Below, piece by piece: positions 41,901 through 50,494 of a stretch of DNA of 64,000 bases. This DNA is from Arthrobacter sp. YD4 (GTDB lineage Bacteria > Actinomycetota > Actinomycetes > Actinomycetales > Micrococcaceae), in assembly GCF_030410515.1 (NCBI RefSeq), contig NZ_JAUHHD010000002.1:165419-229418 (forward strand), given 5' to 3'. The notes beneath the pieces were generated by a model. It was not told the origin of the DNA and did no database searches. It saw only the letters and a program-made list of their open reading frames with translations. Within the stretch, counting starts at the first letter, position 1; every line of letters starts with the position of its first letter. The position numbers and the translations under genes were made by a program.

Positions 41901-44045
41901 CTCGACGCGAAGGTCATCGACGAAACCGAACGGGAACTGCAGCGCCTGGCGCCCGGACGTCGGATGCGCGGGGTGGAGGGCGTGGCCGACCTGCTCCGGC
42001 TGCTCGGTCCGCTCACGCCGGAGGAAGTGGCCGCCCGGCTGGAAACCGCCGAGGCCGGCGAGGTTTCCGCGGCCGCGGCAGCTCCTACGGACGGCGACGG
42101 GGACGGGTCCGACGGCGGCGGGACTCCGGACGACGGCGGGGCCGCGGCCGGAGAATCGGCGGCACCCGCGGGGGCCGCCAGTGCCACCGCCGCCGAGGCC
42201 ACGACGCACCTGGCCGCGCTGCAGCGGGCCAACCGCGCCATTAAGGTCAACATCGGCGGGACGGAAAAGTTCGCCGCCGTCGAGGACGCCGCACGGCTCC
42301 GCGACGCCCTCGGGGTACCGCTGCCCATGGGCGTGCCGCTGGCCTTCATCGAACCCGTCGCGGACCCGCTCGGCGACCTGGTCTCCCGTTACGCCCGCAC
42401 CCACGGTCCCTTCACCGCAGCGGAGGCCGCCGCACGGCTGGGGCTCGGCGTCGCCGTCGTCGGGACGGCGCTGAAACGGCTGGGAGCCGACGGCCGCGTG
42501 GTCGAGGGCGAGTTCCGGCCGCACGTCACCGCGCCCGATGCCCCGCCCGCCGACTCCTCCGACGACGCCGGCCAGACGGCGGAGACGGTCTCCCTGGCGG
42601 GAACCAGTGAATGGTGCGACGCCGAGGTGCTGCGGAAACTCCGCCGGCGGTCGCTCGCGGCGCTGCGCGCCGAGGTGGAACCCGTGGACCCGTCCGCCTA
42701 CGGCCGGTTCCTCCCCGCCTGGCAGAATGTCCGCGTTCCCGGCAGCCGCGGCCAGTCGGCGCTGCGCGGCCTGGACGGCATCATCACCGCCATCGACCAG
42801 CTCTCCGGTGTGCCGATTCCCGCCTCAGCCTGGGAGCCTCTGGTCCTGGCCAGCCGGGTCTCGAACTACCAGCCCGCCATGCTGGACGAGCTGATGGCCG
42901 CCGGCGAGGTGCTCTGGTCCGGCGCCGGGTCGCTGCCCGGGAACGACGGCTGGGTCAGCCTGCACCTGGCCGACTCCGCCGAGCTGACCCTCAACCCGGC
43001 ACCCGACTTTGAACCCGGGGACGCCCAGCAGCGGCTGCTGGACCATCTGCGGACCAACGGCGGCGGCTACTTCTTCCGGCAGCTGACCGAGATCGCCGGC
43101 GGGATGGACAGCGTCCTCAGCGACAAGGACGTGGTCTCGGCCCTCTGGGACCTGGCCTGGGCGGGCAGGATCACGGGAGACACCTTCGCCCCGGTCCGGG
43201 CCCTGATCGCCGGCGGCCATACCGCGCACCGGCAGGTCAGCCGTGCGCCCCGGGCCCGGGCCCCGCGGCTCAACCGGCTGGGCCGTTCGCACGGCCCCGG
43301 TCTGCTCGGCTCCCCGGGCCTGACCGGCGGCAGGTACGGGTCCGCCTCGGCGGCGACCCCGACGCCGCCGCTGGCCGCCGGCCGCTGGTCGGCGCTGCCG
43401 GAACCCGAACTGGACGCCACGATCCATGCCCGGGCCACCGCCGAGCTCCTGCTGGACCGCTACGGCGTGGTCACGCGCGGCTCGGTCATGGCCGAGAACA
43501 TCCTTGGCGGCTTCGGCCTGATGTACAAGGTGCTGGCCCGGCTGGAGGAGGCGGGCCGCTGCCGCCGCGGCTACTTCATCGAACAGCTCGGCGCCGCCCA
43601 GTTCGCCGTCCCGGCCACCGTGGACCGTCTGCGTTCCTACGTCGAGGACGCCGAGGTGCACAAGGCCGAGCCGGTGGCCCTGGCCCTCGCCGCGACGGAC
43701 CCGGCCAACCCCTACGGCGCCGCCCTGGCGTGGCCGGCGCAGGACCTCGAAGCCGGCACCGGGCACCGGCCCGGGCGGAAGGCCGGCGCGCTGGTGGTCC
43801 TGGTCGACGGCGCCCTGGTGTTGTACGTCGAACGCGGCGGCAAGACGCTGCTGGCCTTCAGCGCCGATCCCGCGGTGCTGGCCGCCGCCGGCGCTGCCCT
43901 GGTGGGAGTGGTAAAGCGCGGCGCCATCGACAAACTCATCATGGAAAAGGTCAACGGCCACGGCATCCTGGACACCCCGGTGGCAGCCGCTCTGGCGCAG
44001 GCCGGCGCCTACTCCACCCCGAAGGGACTGAGAATCCGTGCCTGA
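38967..44045 (+). CDS. lhr: ATP-dependent helicase Lhr (long form)
   Basis: 1,692 residues. Superfamily-2 helicase core: APTPAQNGAW (Q motif), Walker A APTGSGKT near residues 54-61, VDEVHAVAGTKRG (DEVH box) near 196, SATVEP (motif III), ATSSLELGIDMGAVDLV (motif V) and QRVGRAGHQVG (motif VI). Winged-helix and Lhr-specific domains follow, and the extra C-terminal half distinguishes long actinobacterial Lhr. In mycobacteria Lhr is a 3'-5' translocating DNA helicase induced by DNA damage. Low-complexity inserts (about 350-375 and 1030-1080) are Gly/Ala/Asp-rich. It overlaps nei2 by eight bases, a pairing known in Mycobacterium and supporting a repair role. Confidence 0.97.
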   Translation: MKGQELATTLAADAMDRFSRPTREWFLGAFSAPTPAQNGAWNAISSGSHALVVAPTGSGKTLAAFLWALDRLLVAAPAGATDAEPADAVEPAKKGRRKTPKRKTRVLYISPLKALGVDVERNLRAPLIGITQTAKRLGLPAPLTTVGVRSGDTPAADRRALLSSPPDILITTPESLFLMLTSKARETLDEVDTIIVDEVHAVAGTKRGAHLAVSLERLDALLPKPAQRIGLSATVEPKELVAQFLAGSAPVEIVAPPSEKNWDLTVSVPVEDMSDLQGAAGAFDSGPASGLQPHASIWPHVEEKIVDLVLANQSTIVFANSRRLAERLTARLNEIYAERQLMAEGGGWDDGGAGPDSPGAAAGGGRGTPPSSAPGGTPAHMMAQAGSTAGADPVLARAHHGSVSKDQRAMIEDDLKSGRLRCVVATSSLELGIDMGAVDLVVQVESPPSVASGLQRVGRAGHQVGEISQGVLFPKHRADLVHTAITVERMLDGKIERLYVPANPLDILAQQTVAATALGAIDVEEWFATVRRSAPFASLPRSAYEATLDLLAGRYPSDEFAELRPRIVWDRNNGTIEGRPGAQRLAVTSGGTIPDRGMFGVYIIGTEVEGTGSSGGSGEGASGAKSTAKGGRRVGELDEEMVYESRVGDVFALGATSWKIEDITHDRVLVSPAFGQPGKLPFWRGDSLGRPVDLGRALGAFIRELSASDVGPATERCKASGLDDFAANNLIQYLAEQKAATEVVPSDTTLVVERFHDELGDWRVVLHSPFGMPVHAPWALAVGQRLHQRYGMDGSAMAADDGIVLRVPMMDDEPPGADLFLFDPEELEQIVTAEVGGSALFASRFRECAARALLLPRQTPGKRQPLWQQRQRSAQLLDVARKYATFPIVLETVRECLQDVYDLPALKDIATAIERRELRILQTTTQQPSPFAKSLLFGYVAQFLYEGDSPLAERRAAALALDSTLLNELLGRVELRELLDAKVIDETERELQRLAPGRRMRGVEGVADLLRLLGPLTPEEVAARLETAEAGEVSAAAAAPTDGDGDGSDGGGTPDDGGAAAGESAAPAGAASATAAEATTHLAALQRANRAIKVNIGGTEKFAAVEDAARLRDALGVPLPMGVPLAFIEPVADPLGDLVSRYARTHGPFTAAEAAARLGLGVAVVGTALKRLGADGRVVEGEFRPHVTAPDAPPADSSDDAGQTAETVSLAGTSEWCDAEVLRKLRRRSLAALRAEVEPVDPSAYGRFLPAWQNVRVPGSRGQSALRGLDGIITAIDQLSGVPIPASAWEPLVLASRVSNYQPAMLDELMAAGEVLWSGAGSLPGNDGWVSLHLADSAELTLNPAPDFEPGDAQQRLLDHLRTNGGGYFFRQLTEIAGGMDSVLSDKDVVSALWDLAWAGRITGDTFAPVRALIAGGHTAHRQVSRAPRARAPRLNRLGRSHGPGLLGSPGLTGGRYGSASAATPTPPLAAGRWSALPEPELDATIHARATAELLLDRYGVVTRGSVMAENILGGFGLMYKVLARLEEAGRCRRGYFIEQLGAAQFAVPATVDRLRSYVEDAEVHKAEPVALALAATDPANPYGAALAWPAQDLEAGTGHRPGRKAGALVVLVDGALVLYVERGGKTLLAFSADPAVLAAAGAALVGVVKRGAIDKLIMEKVNGHGILDTPVAAALAQAGAYSTPKGLRIRA

Positions 44046-44877
44046 GGGCGATTCCGTTTTCCGTGCCGCCGCGCAGCTGCACGCCGCCCTGGCCGGCAAG
44101 GAACTGCTGGCCACCGACTTCCGGGTGCCCCGCTTCGCCACCCTCAAGCTCGGCGGCTGGACCGTGGAGGAGGTGGTCCCGCGCGGCAAGCACCTGTTGA
44201 TGCGGGTGGCCGGGCCGCGCCCCCAGGACCGGCTGACCATCCATTCGCATCTGAAGATGGAGGGCACCTGGCAGGTCTACCCGCCGGGCGGACGCTGGCG
44301 GAAACCCGGTTTCACCGCCCGCTGCGTGCTCCGCACCGCCACGGCGGACGCGGTCGGATTCTCCCTCGGCGTTCTGGAGGTGGTGCCCACCGCGGAGGAA
44401 GACAGCGTCGTCGGGCATCTCGGCCCGGACCTGCTCGGTCCCGACTGGGACCTGGCGGAGGCCGAGAAACGGCTGCTCGCGGCCCCCGACGTGCCGATCG
44501 GCGTCGCCCTCCTGGACCAGCGCAACCTGGCGGGGATCGGCAACATCTACCGGTGCGAGGCGTGTTTCCTGTCCAAGGTGCACCCCGCCGCGCCCGTCTC
44601 CGCCGTCCCGGACCTGGCGGCCATGATCATGGACGCGAAGGTCATGCTGGGCGCCAACCTCGGCCCCGGCCGGCGGGTCACCATCCTGAACGCCCGCGGC
44701 ATGCCGGTGGGCCGCAGCGAAGGGCGGCCGCCCTACTGGGTTTATGGCCGCGAACGGCAGCCGTGCCTGAAGTGCCGGACGCCGATCCGCCGGGGCGTCC
44801 TGGCCAAGGCCACCGGGACCGAGGAGCGGGACATCTACTTCTGCCCCACCTGCCAGCCTCCGCCCGAGGGCACCTGA
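44038..44877 (+). CDS. nei2: Endonuclease VIII-type DNA glycosylase (Nei2)
   Basis: 279 residues from a GTG at 44038 that overlaps lhr. After Met removal the N-terminal PEGDSVF supplies catalytic Pro and Glu of the Fpg/Nei family. RGKHLLM contains the conserved Lys, LLDQRNLAGIGNIY is the helix-two-turn-helix, and CLKCRTPIRRG with FCPTC makes the C-terminal zinc finger. It removes oxidised pyrimidines and cleaves the resulting site. The lhr-nei2 order is conserved in actinobacteria. Complete. Confidence 0.95.
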   Translation: MPEGDSVFRAAAQLHAALAGKELLATDFRVPRFATLKLGGWTVEEVVPRGKHLLMRVAGPRPQDRLTIHSHLKMEGTWQVYPPGGRWRKPGFTARCVLRTATADAVGFSLGVLEVVPTAEEDSVVGHLGPDLLGPDWDLAEAEKRLLAAPDVPIGVALLDQRNLAGIGNIYRCEACFLSKVHPAAPVSAVPDLAAMIMDAKVMLGANLGPGRRVTILNARGMPVGRSEGRPPYWVYGRERQPCLKCRTPIRRGVLAKATGTEERDIYFCPTCQPPPEGT

Positions 44878-44902
44878 ATCGGGAGGACGGAGCTTAGAAC
44901 GG

Positions 44903-45568
44903 TTAGGACGCCGGCGCGGTGGTGCCGGCGACGGCCTCCTCCGGGTCGGTCCGGGCGAGGTCCGCTGCGCCCTCGGCCGTGCCTTTCTTAGGGTCGGCGA
45001 TGGTGAAGCGGGGCAGCATCAGCTGCACCAGCGGGCCGATGGCTAGCGCGTAGAGCACCGTTCCCAGGCCCACCGAACCGCCCAGCAGCCAGCCCGCGCC
45101 GAGGACCACCACCTCGATGCCGGTCCGGGTCCGGCGGACGGGCCAGCCGGTACGCCTTGCGAGCCCGGTCATCAGGCCATCCCGCGCGCCCGGGCCCAGC
45201 CCTGCCCCGATGTATAAGGCCGAGGCCAGCCCGTTCAGCAGCACGGCCGCGACCAGGAGAGCCGCCTGGCCGCCCAGGTGCGAAAACTTCGGGATGACGG
45301 CCAGGCCGATGTCGGCGAAGACACCCACCAGCACGGCGTTCCCCAGCGTGCCGATCCCGGGCCACTGCCGCAGGGGAATCCAGATCAGGAGCACCAGGAA
45401 ACTGACGATAATGACCGTCGTTCCCAGGCTCAGCCCCGTCTTCCCGGCCAGGCCCTGATGGAGCACGTCCCACGGCGCGGTGCCAAGGCTGGCACGGATC
45501 ACCATGGCGAGGGAGATGCCATAGAGAACGAGGCCAATCAGGAGCTGGGCGAGTCTGCGCGTCATCAT
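44903..45568 (-). CDS. yczE: YczE-family membrane protein
   Basis: 221 residues; start at the first of two ATGs at 45568 (an ATG at 45595 is possible). Five membrane segments with the signature LIGLVLYGISLAMVIRASLG, then APWDVLHQGLA, and GLGPGARDGLMTGLARRTGW. The C-terminal 30 residues are polar. YczE proteins are thought to be transporters and are typically divergent from a MocR regulator, as here at 45629. The short shared spacer contains a palindrome. Confidence 0.9.
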   Translation of the reverse strand: MMTRRLAQLLIGLVLYGISLAMVIRASLGTAPWDVLHQGLAGKTGLSLGTTVIIVSFLVLLIWIPLRQWPGIGTLGNAVLVGVFADIGLAVIPKFSHLGGQAALLVAAVLLNGLASALYIGAGLGPGARDGLMTGLARRTGWPVRRTRTGIEVVVLGAGWLLGGSVGLGTVLYALAIGPLVQLMLPRFTIADPKKGTAEGAADLARTDPEEAVAGTTAPAS

Positions 45569-45607
45569 GGACCCATCCTGTCTCAGAACTGGCATTGAAT
45601 TCCATAT

Positions 45608-45624
45608 CCAGTTTGAAATACTGG
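45608..45624. promoter_or_regulatory. Candidate MocR operator between yczE and yczR
   Basis: CCAGT at 45608-45612 and ACTGG at 45620-45624 form an inverted repeat with a 7-base spacer, in the 60-bp gap between the divergent starts. The right half lies five bases before the regulator's ATG. A site here could control both genes. Confidence 0.5.
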
Positions 45625-45628
45625 CCCT

Positions 45629-47173
45629 ATGACAGGATCGCTGACGCCCGCATCCCTCGGCCGGCTGCTCGGAAGCTGGAACCCCGGGGCCTCCCCCGCC
45701 TACCGCGAGCTGGCCGACGTCGTCCGTTTGCTCATCCTCGACGGGCGCATCGGTCTGGACGTCGCACTGCCCAGCGAACGGTCCCTGGCCGGGAACCTCG
45801 GCATCAGCCGCACCACTGTGACCGCCGCGTATGCGCTGCTCCGCGAGCAGGGCTACCTCAGCGGGGGCCAGGGCAGCCGCAGCCGGAGCCGGATTCCCGC
45901 CCGGGGCGCGCACCCGGTGGAGACCGGCCGGAGGCTCAGCGGCGCGCCCGGACTCGCCGCGCCGGAGGGTGTCCTGGACCTGGCATACGCCTCCCTTCCG
46001 GCCAGCGGCGAGGTGGTGCACCGTGCCTTCGCCGCCGCGCTCACCGAACTGCCGGCCCTGCTGCCGGGCTTCGGCTACGACGCGCTGGGCGTGGCGCCGC
46101 TGCGCGAGGCGATCGCTGACCGCTACACCGCCGCGGGGGTGCCGACGACGGCGGACCAGGTACTGGTGACGTCGGGCGCGCAGCATGCGCTGACCATTGT
46201 GCTGCGCACCCTCGCGGGCCGGTCCGGAAAGGTGCTGGTGGAGCACCCCAGTTACCCGAATGCCCTCGACGCCATCCGCGCCGCCGGGTGCCGGGCGGTT
46301 CCGGTGGCGATGCCCGTCGCGGCCGGGGACGCGGCCGGGTTGGGAAAATCGGGCGGTTCCGGCGGCCCGGGCGGTACCAACGGGCTCGATGTCAGCAACC
46401 CTGGCTGGGATCTCGAAGCGATGGAGGCGACGCTGCTCCAGCAGCGGCCTGCGATGGCCTACGTGGTCCCGGACTTCCACAACCCCACCGGCCGCCTGAT
46501 GCCGGATGCGCAGCGGCGCCGGCTCGCCGCGGCCGCCGCAGCCTCGGGGACGGTGCTGGTGGCGGACGAGACGCTGCGGGAACTGAACCTCGACGGCCTG
46601 CCCTCAACGCCGATGGCGGCGTTCGGCCCCTCCATGGTGACTATCGGCTCGCTCAGCAAGTCGCACTGGGCGGGCCTCCGGGTGGGCTGGATCCGTGCCT
46701 CGGAGCCGCTGATCCAGCGGTTCGCCGCGGCCCGGACCACGCTGGACCTGGGCGGCCCGGTGGTGGAGCAGCTCGCCGCCGCGCACCTGGTCCGCAACCT
46801 GAACGAGCCGCTCCCGGCGCGCCTGGCCTCGTTGCGCACCAACCGGGACATCCTGCTGGACCTGATCGCCGAGCATCTTCCGGACTGGCGGCCGGAGCGG
46901 CCGGCCGGTGGACTGTCCGTCTGGTGCCGGCTGCCGGCCCCGGTCAGCACGGGCCTCGCCGTTGTGGCGCCCGACGTCGGCCTCCGCCTGGCCGCCGGGC
47001 CGCGCTTCGGCGTCGGCGGGGCCTTCGACCAGTTCCTCCGCCTGCCCTTCACCCTGCCGCCGGAGCAGCTGGAGACCGCGGTCCTCTCCCTGCGCGAAGC
47101 CCAGGACCGGCTGGACCGGTCCCCGCAGCTGCGCCGGCCGTTGGCCCCCGGGCCCTCCGCCGCCATCGCCTGA
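45629..47173 (+). CDS. yczR: MocR-type (GntR plus aminotransferase) regulator
   Basis: 514 residues from the ATG at 45629. GntR winged HTH in the first 85 residues (AYRELADVVRLLILDGRIGL, LPSERSLAGNLGISRTTVTAA). The remainder is a fold-type I aminotransferase domain: TSGAQHALTIVLRTLAG, PDFHNPTGRLMP (Asn contact), ADETLREL (Asp) and the PLP-binding SLSKSHWAGLRVGWIR, where Lys in SLSKS would hold pyridoxal phosphate. A Gly-rich insert lies near residue 240. MocR regulators sense pyridoxal phosphate or amines. It likely controls the divergent yczE. Confidence 0.93.
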   Translation: MTGSLTPASLGRLLGSWNPGASPAYRELADVVRLLILDGRIGLDVALPSERSLAGNLGISRTTVTAAYALLREQGYLSGGQGSRSRSRIPARGAHPVETGRRLSGAPGLAAPEGVLDLAYASLPASGEVVHRAFAAALTELPALLPGFGYDALGVAPLREAIADRYTAAGVPTTADQVLVTSGAQHALTIVLRTLAGRSGKVLVEHPSYPNALDAIRAAGCRAVPVAMPVAAGDAAGLGKSGGSGGPGGTNGLDVSNPGWDLEAMEATLLQQRPAMAYVVPDFHNPTGRLMPDAQRRRLAAAAAASGTVLVADETLRELNLDGLPSTPMAAFGPSMVTIGSLSKSHWAGLRVGWIRASEPLIQRFAAARTTLDLGGPVVEQLAAAHLVRNLNEPLPARLASLRTNRDILLDLIAEHLPDWRPERPAGGLSVWCRLPAPVSTGLAVVAPDVGLRLAAGPRFGVGGAFDQFLRLPFTLPPEQLETAVLSLREAQDRLDRSPQLRRPLAPGPSAAIA

Positions 47174-47227
47174 CGCGCGCGTTCCGACGTCCGCCCGCGC
47201 CCGTTTCGAGGTCCGCCCCCGCCCGTT

Positions 47228-47285
47228 TCGACGGTTCCCTGCGGATTCGACGCTCAGCGACGTCTATCCGGCGGGGAACCGTCGA
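47228..47285. repeat. 58-bp palindromic repeat, copy A
   Basis: TCGACGGTTCCCTGC at 47228-47242 and GCGGGGAACCGTCGA at 47271-47285, spacer 28 bases. The arms pair at 14 of 15 positions and pairing extends outward by GTT/AAC. A second copy with the same arms and spacer length is at 48691. Between convergent gene ends. Confidence 0.85.
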
Positions 47286-47303
47286 AACGGCGGGAGACGC
47301 TCC

Positions 47304-47996
47304 CTACGCGTAGACCTTCGCGAAGAAGCTGCCCCAGGCCCGGGCCGTTTCCTCAGAATTGCCGTGGCCGCTGAAGTCGTGCACGGTCATGCCGACCGGT
47401 GCGCCGAAGGCGTTGCGGCCGAAGAACCGGTACATCGCGTCCGCGGTGCGCAGCCCGAGGAAGTTCTCGTTCACAAAGTCCACCTCGCCCGCGAGGCGCC
47501 CCACGCCGTCAAGCTCACGCTCCACCGGTTCGCCCGCGGTTGAGCCGGCGACGCCGAGCGCTTCCTTGAGCCGGTCGAACCCGTCCGGGGTCTGCGAGGT
47601 TGCCGGCGCCTGGATGTCAGTGAAGACGACGGGCCTGCCGTCGAAGTGCTTCAGGTACTGGCCGAGGGTGTGGAGGTAGAAGGCCGTGTGCTTGCTCGCT
47701 CCGTCGTACTGCTGGTCCCAGTTGTCCGCGAAGATCCCGCTGTGGACGTAGTGCAGGCGGGCGCGGCCGCCCTCGAGCGGCTCCAGCACGTGCTCCAGCT
47801 GGTTGAACCAGCCGTCCGGGCCCTCCATGCGGGACACCAAATGCGAGGGATACTCCTCCACCGTCTTCACGGCCGGCCACTGGTCCGTGGGGAACATCCA
47901 GGCGGGCGTGCCGGCGGTGACGGCCTCCCAGACGCGTTCGGGCGTGCCCGGCAGGTCGGTGTCGTAGACGATCTCGAATTCGCGGTTGTCGGTCAT
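47304..47996 (-). CDS. SRPBCC/AHSA1-type protein
   Basis: 230 residues from the ATG at 47996. FEIVYDTDLPGTPERVWEAV is the start of an AHSA1-like SRPBCC domain, followed by WMFPTDQWPAVKTVEEYPSH and a C-terminal half that looks like a second, less clear module (VDFVNENFLGLRTADAMYRF). The ArsR gene ends four bases upstream of its start, so the pair is one operon, a frequent arrangement in actinobacteria. Ligand unknown. Confidence 0.88.
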   Translation of the reverse strand: MTDNREFEIVYDTDLPGTPERVWEAVTAGTPAWMFPTDQWPAVKTVEEYPSHLVSRMEGPDGWFNQLEHVLEPLEGGRARLHYVHSGIFADNWDQQYDGASKHTAFYLHTLGQYLKHFDGRPVVFTDIQAPATSQTPDGFDRLKEALGVAGSTAGEPVERELDGVGRLAGEVDFVNENFLGLRTADAMYRFFGRNAFGAPVGMTVHDFSGHGNSEETARAWGSFFAKVYA

Positions 47997-48000
47997 GGTC

Positions 48001-48630
48001 CTAGTCCTTGGCTGTGGGGGTTGGGGATGGGTTCTTCAGAGCGGGGTGGAGGGCGACGACGAGTCGGTGCTTCCGCCCCGCGGGCCGGGAGCCCGCCGGG
48101 TGCCCGGTGCCGCCGTCGTGGTACTTGTCGACCAGCCGGGTCACCGCCTCGCCGAGTTCCCCGGCGAAGGCTGCACGGTCCGCCGCGGAACGAAAGGTGA
48201 TCTCGCCGTCGATCGCGAAGGTGGCCAGTTCCTGCCGGGCGGCGGCGGCCCCGGCGATCAGCCGGCCCACTTCCTGGACCATACGGCCGGCCAGTGCCAG
48301 CAGCCAGAAGGCCGAAAACCGGTCCGAGAACAGGCGCGGGTCCGGGGCCACGGAGGCCAGGGCGGCCGGTGAGATCAGGTACGACGACGCCGTCGCCCGC
48401 AGGATGCGCTCGGTGACGTTACCGCGCCGCCGCTCCTCCACCAGTTCCACCAGGCCGTGCTGCTCCAAGGTCCGCAGGTGGTAGTTCACCTTCTGGCGGG
48501 GCAGCCCCAGCCGGGCGGCGAGCTGCGTCGCGGAGCCCGGTTCCGTCAGCTCGCGCAGGATCCGGGTACGGATGGGATCCAGGGTGGCTTCCGCGGCCGC
48601 CGGATCCTCTATCACCTCAATGGCTTGCAT
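48001..48630 (-). CDS. ArsR-family HTH regulator
   Basis: 209 residues from the ATG at 48630 (a TTG at 48666 would add 12). Winged HTH in the first 75 residues: LDPIRTRILRELTEPGSATQ, LAARLGLPRQKVNYHLRTLE, HGLVELVEERRRGNVTERIL. The C-terminal part is helical with no metal-binding Cys pair, so it is not a classical metal sensor. Upstream of and coupled to the AHSA1 gene. The 3' tail is Gly/Pro/Lys-rich. Confidence 0.88.
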   Translation of the reverse strand: MQAIEVIEDPAAAEATLDPIRTRILRELTEPGSATQLAARLGLPRQKVNYHLRTLEQHGLVELVEERRRGNVTERILRATASSYLISPAALASVAPDPRLFSDRFSAFWLLALAGRMVQEVGRLIAGAAAARQELATFAIDGEITFRSAADRAAFAGELGEAVTRLVDKYHDGGTGHPAGSRPAGRKHRLVVALHPALKNPSPTPTAKD

Positions 48631-48690
48631 ACTCCAAGTCTCGTCACCGACAGATTTATTTGTCAAGGATTATTTTTTCGTCGGTCCGCT

Positions 48691-48748
48691 TCGACGGTTC
48701 CCTGCCACGTCGTACCGCGGGAACATCTAAGGAGCGGGGAACCGTCGA
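48691..48748. repeat. 58-bp palindromic repeat, copy B
   Basis: TCGACGGTTCCCTGC at 48691-48705 and GCGGGGAACCGTCGA at 48734-48748, spacer 28 bases, identical arms to copy A at 47228-47285 but a largely different spacer. It lies between the divergent ArsR and pseudouridine synthase genes, 72 bases before the latter's start. Confidence 0.85.
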
Positions 48749-48819
48749 GATGGCCGAGACGCCGGGGAGGGGCGGGCGACGCCGGAGGCCCGCGAAACCC
48801 CGCCGCGTAGAATGGACCG

Positions 48820-49797
48820 GTGATGCAATCCCCCCTCCCCGTGCGCGATGGCGTAAATGCGACCCGCCTGCGGCTGCCGGAGGAGGGTCCGTGGGAAACC
48901 GCGATGGACTACATGATGCACCGCTGGGGCCACATCGACCCGCAGGGCATCGCGGACCGGTTCGACGCCGGCGAGATCGTCGGCGAGGGCGGGATCCCGC
49001 TGGACCGCACCACCCCGCTGCGGCACCACACGTTCATTTGGTACTACCGCACCCTGCCGCCGGAGACCCGGATGCCGGTGGAGCTGAACATCCTGCACCA
49101 TGACGAGCACCTGCTGGTGGTGGATAAGCCGCACTTCCTGCCCACCACCCCCGGCGGGACCTACATCCAGGAGTCGGCCCTGGTCCGGCTGCGGAACCAG
49201 TTGCAGCTGCCGGACCTGATCCCGATGCACCGCCTGGACCGGATGACCGCCGGAATCCTGCTGCTCTCGACCAACCCGGAAACCCGAGGGAAGTACCAGG
49301 TCCTGTTCGAGAAGCGCCAGGTCCAGAAGGAATACGAGTGCGTCTCCGCCGCGGAGCCCGCCCCCGGCCACCCCGCCGTCGACTTCCCCGTGGTGGTGCG
49401 CAACCGGATGACCAAGTCGCGCAGCTACCTGCTGGCCGAGGTGATCGAGGGTGAGCCGAACACGGAGACCCGGATCGAGCGGATCCGCACCTTCGCGGCG
49501 GCGCACGACGTCGGCGACTTTAACGGCGGTGCAGGGAGGGACTCGAGCCCCCGCCGTGCCCTCTACCGGCTCGAGCCGCACTCCGGCAAGACCCACCAGC
49601 TGCGCGTGCACATGGCCTCCTTGGGACTGGGGATCGTCAACGACGCGTTCTACCCCGACCTGCTGGACAAGGCCCCGGACGATTACTCCAAGCCGCTGCA
49701 GCTGCTGGCCCGCGGCATCCGCTTCGTGGACCCAGTCTCCGGAAAACCCGTCGAATACCGCAGCCGGCTGACTCTCTCCGAGGCCCGCACCAACTAA
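48820..49797 (+). CDS. RluA-family RNA pseudouridine synthase
   Basis: 325 residues from a GTG at 48820 (ATG at 48823). Catalytic motif MHRLDRMTAGILLLS with the Asp near residue 140; ILHHDEHLLVVDKPHFLPTT precedes it, and RLEPHSGKTHQLRVHMASLG follows. The N-terminal 80 residues are an extra region (FDAGEIVGEGG) resembling a degraded S4 domain. It isomerises uridine in rRNA or tRNA; target unknown. Tail-to-head with the DedA gene 9 bases away. Confidence 0.93.
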   Translation: MMQSPLPVRDGVNATRLRLPEEGPWETAMDYMMHRWGHIDPQGIADRFDAGEIVGEGGIPLDRTTPLRHHTFIWYYRTLPPETRMPVELNILHHDEHLLVVDKPHFLPTTPGGTYIQESALVRLRNQLQLPDLIPMHRLDRMTAGILLLSTNPETRGKYQVLFEKRQVQKEYECVSAAEPAPGHPAVDFPVVVRNRMTKSRSYLLAEVIEGEPNTETRIERIRTFAAAHDVGDFNGGAGRDSSPRRALYRLEPHSGKTHQLRVHMASLGLGIVNDAFYPDLLDKAPDDYSKPLQLLARGIRFVDPVSGKPVEYRSRLTLSEARTN

Positions 49798-49806
49798 CCG
49801 CCACGG

Positions 49807-50490
49807 ATGCGGTACGTTGTGGCCATGGACCTGGCCAATGCTGATACCTGGGGTTCGGCGATCTACTTCTGGATCGTCCCCATGGTGGTCGGCGACGCCA
49901 TCTTCCCGCCGGTCCCGTCCGAGATGCTGATCATCACCGGCGGCGCCCTGTGCGCCGACGGCCGGGCCAACGTTTTCCTGATCATCCTGCTGGCCGCGGC
50001 CGCCTCCTGGCTGGGCGACCTGCTGGTGTTCCAGCTCTTCAAGCGCCGGCTCAGCCACGTCCTGGACCGCTGGAGGTGGGGCCGGCAGTTCCACAGCGGC
50101 ATCCACCAGGCAATCGCCAAGGCTGGCCGCTCATCCACCTACGGCGGGATCATCGGCCTCCGTTTCATCCCCGGCGGCCGGCTCGCCACCACAGCCGCGG
50201 CGGGAATCGCGAACGTCTCTACCCGCGGGTTCAGTTTCTGCGCGGCCCTGGGCGGGACGTTGTGGGCGGTCTGGTCGGTGGGCCTGGGTTACGCCACCGG
50301 CTCGGCCACCAGGCTGCCGTTCTGGGCGAGTTCACTGATCGGCGTGGCGCTGGGGATCGTGATCGGCGCCGTCGTCGGGCTAGTGGTGACGCGCCGCCGC
50401 GGGAGCCGCTCCCCCGTGGTGGAGCGCGGCGCCGGCTCGGGCAACAACGGGGACGCGGAGACGGACCCCGACGTCGAGCTGGACTTCTAG
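49807..50490 (+). CDS. DedA-family membrane protein
   Basis: 227 residues; the ATG at 49807 or, more likely, the ATG at 49825 (MDLANADTWG). Five membrane segments, with FPPVPSEMLIITGG near residue 33, RFIPGGRLATTAAAGIANV with the conserved Arg/Gly motif around 120, and a C-terminal anchor. DedA proteins are flippases for phospholipids or undecaprenyl-phosphate in the broader family. The tail is Arg- then Asp/Glu-rich. Convergent with 50495. Confidence 0.9.
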   Translation: MRYVVAMDLANADTWGSAIYFWIVPMVVGDAIFPPVPSEMLIITGGALCADGRANVFLIILLAAAASWLGDLLVFQLFKRRLSHVLDRWRWGRQFHSGIHQAIAKAGRSSTYGGIIGLRFIPGGRLATTAAAGIANVSTRGFSFCAALGGTLWAVWSVGLGYATGSATRLPFWASSLIGVALGIVIGAVVGLVVTRRRGSRSPVVERGAGSGNNGDAETDPDVELDF

Positions 50491-50494
50491 GGCC

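Noticed and set aside
39708..42524. 938-codon minus-strand frame opposite lhr
   Set aside because: Shadow frame; lhr carries all helicase motifs on the other strand.
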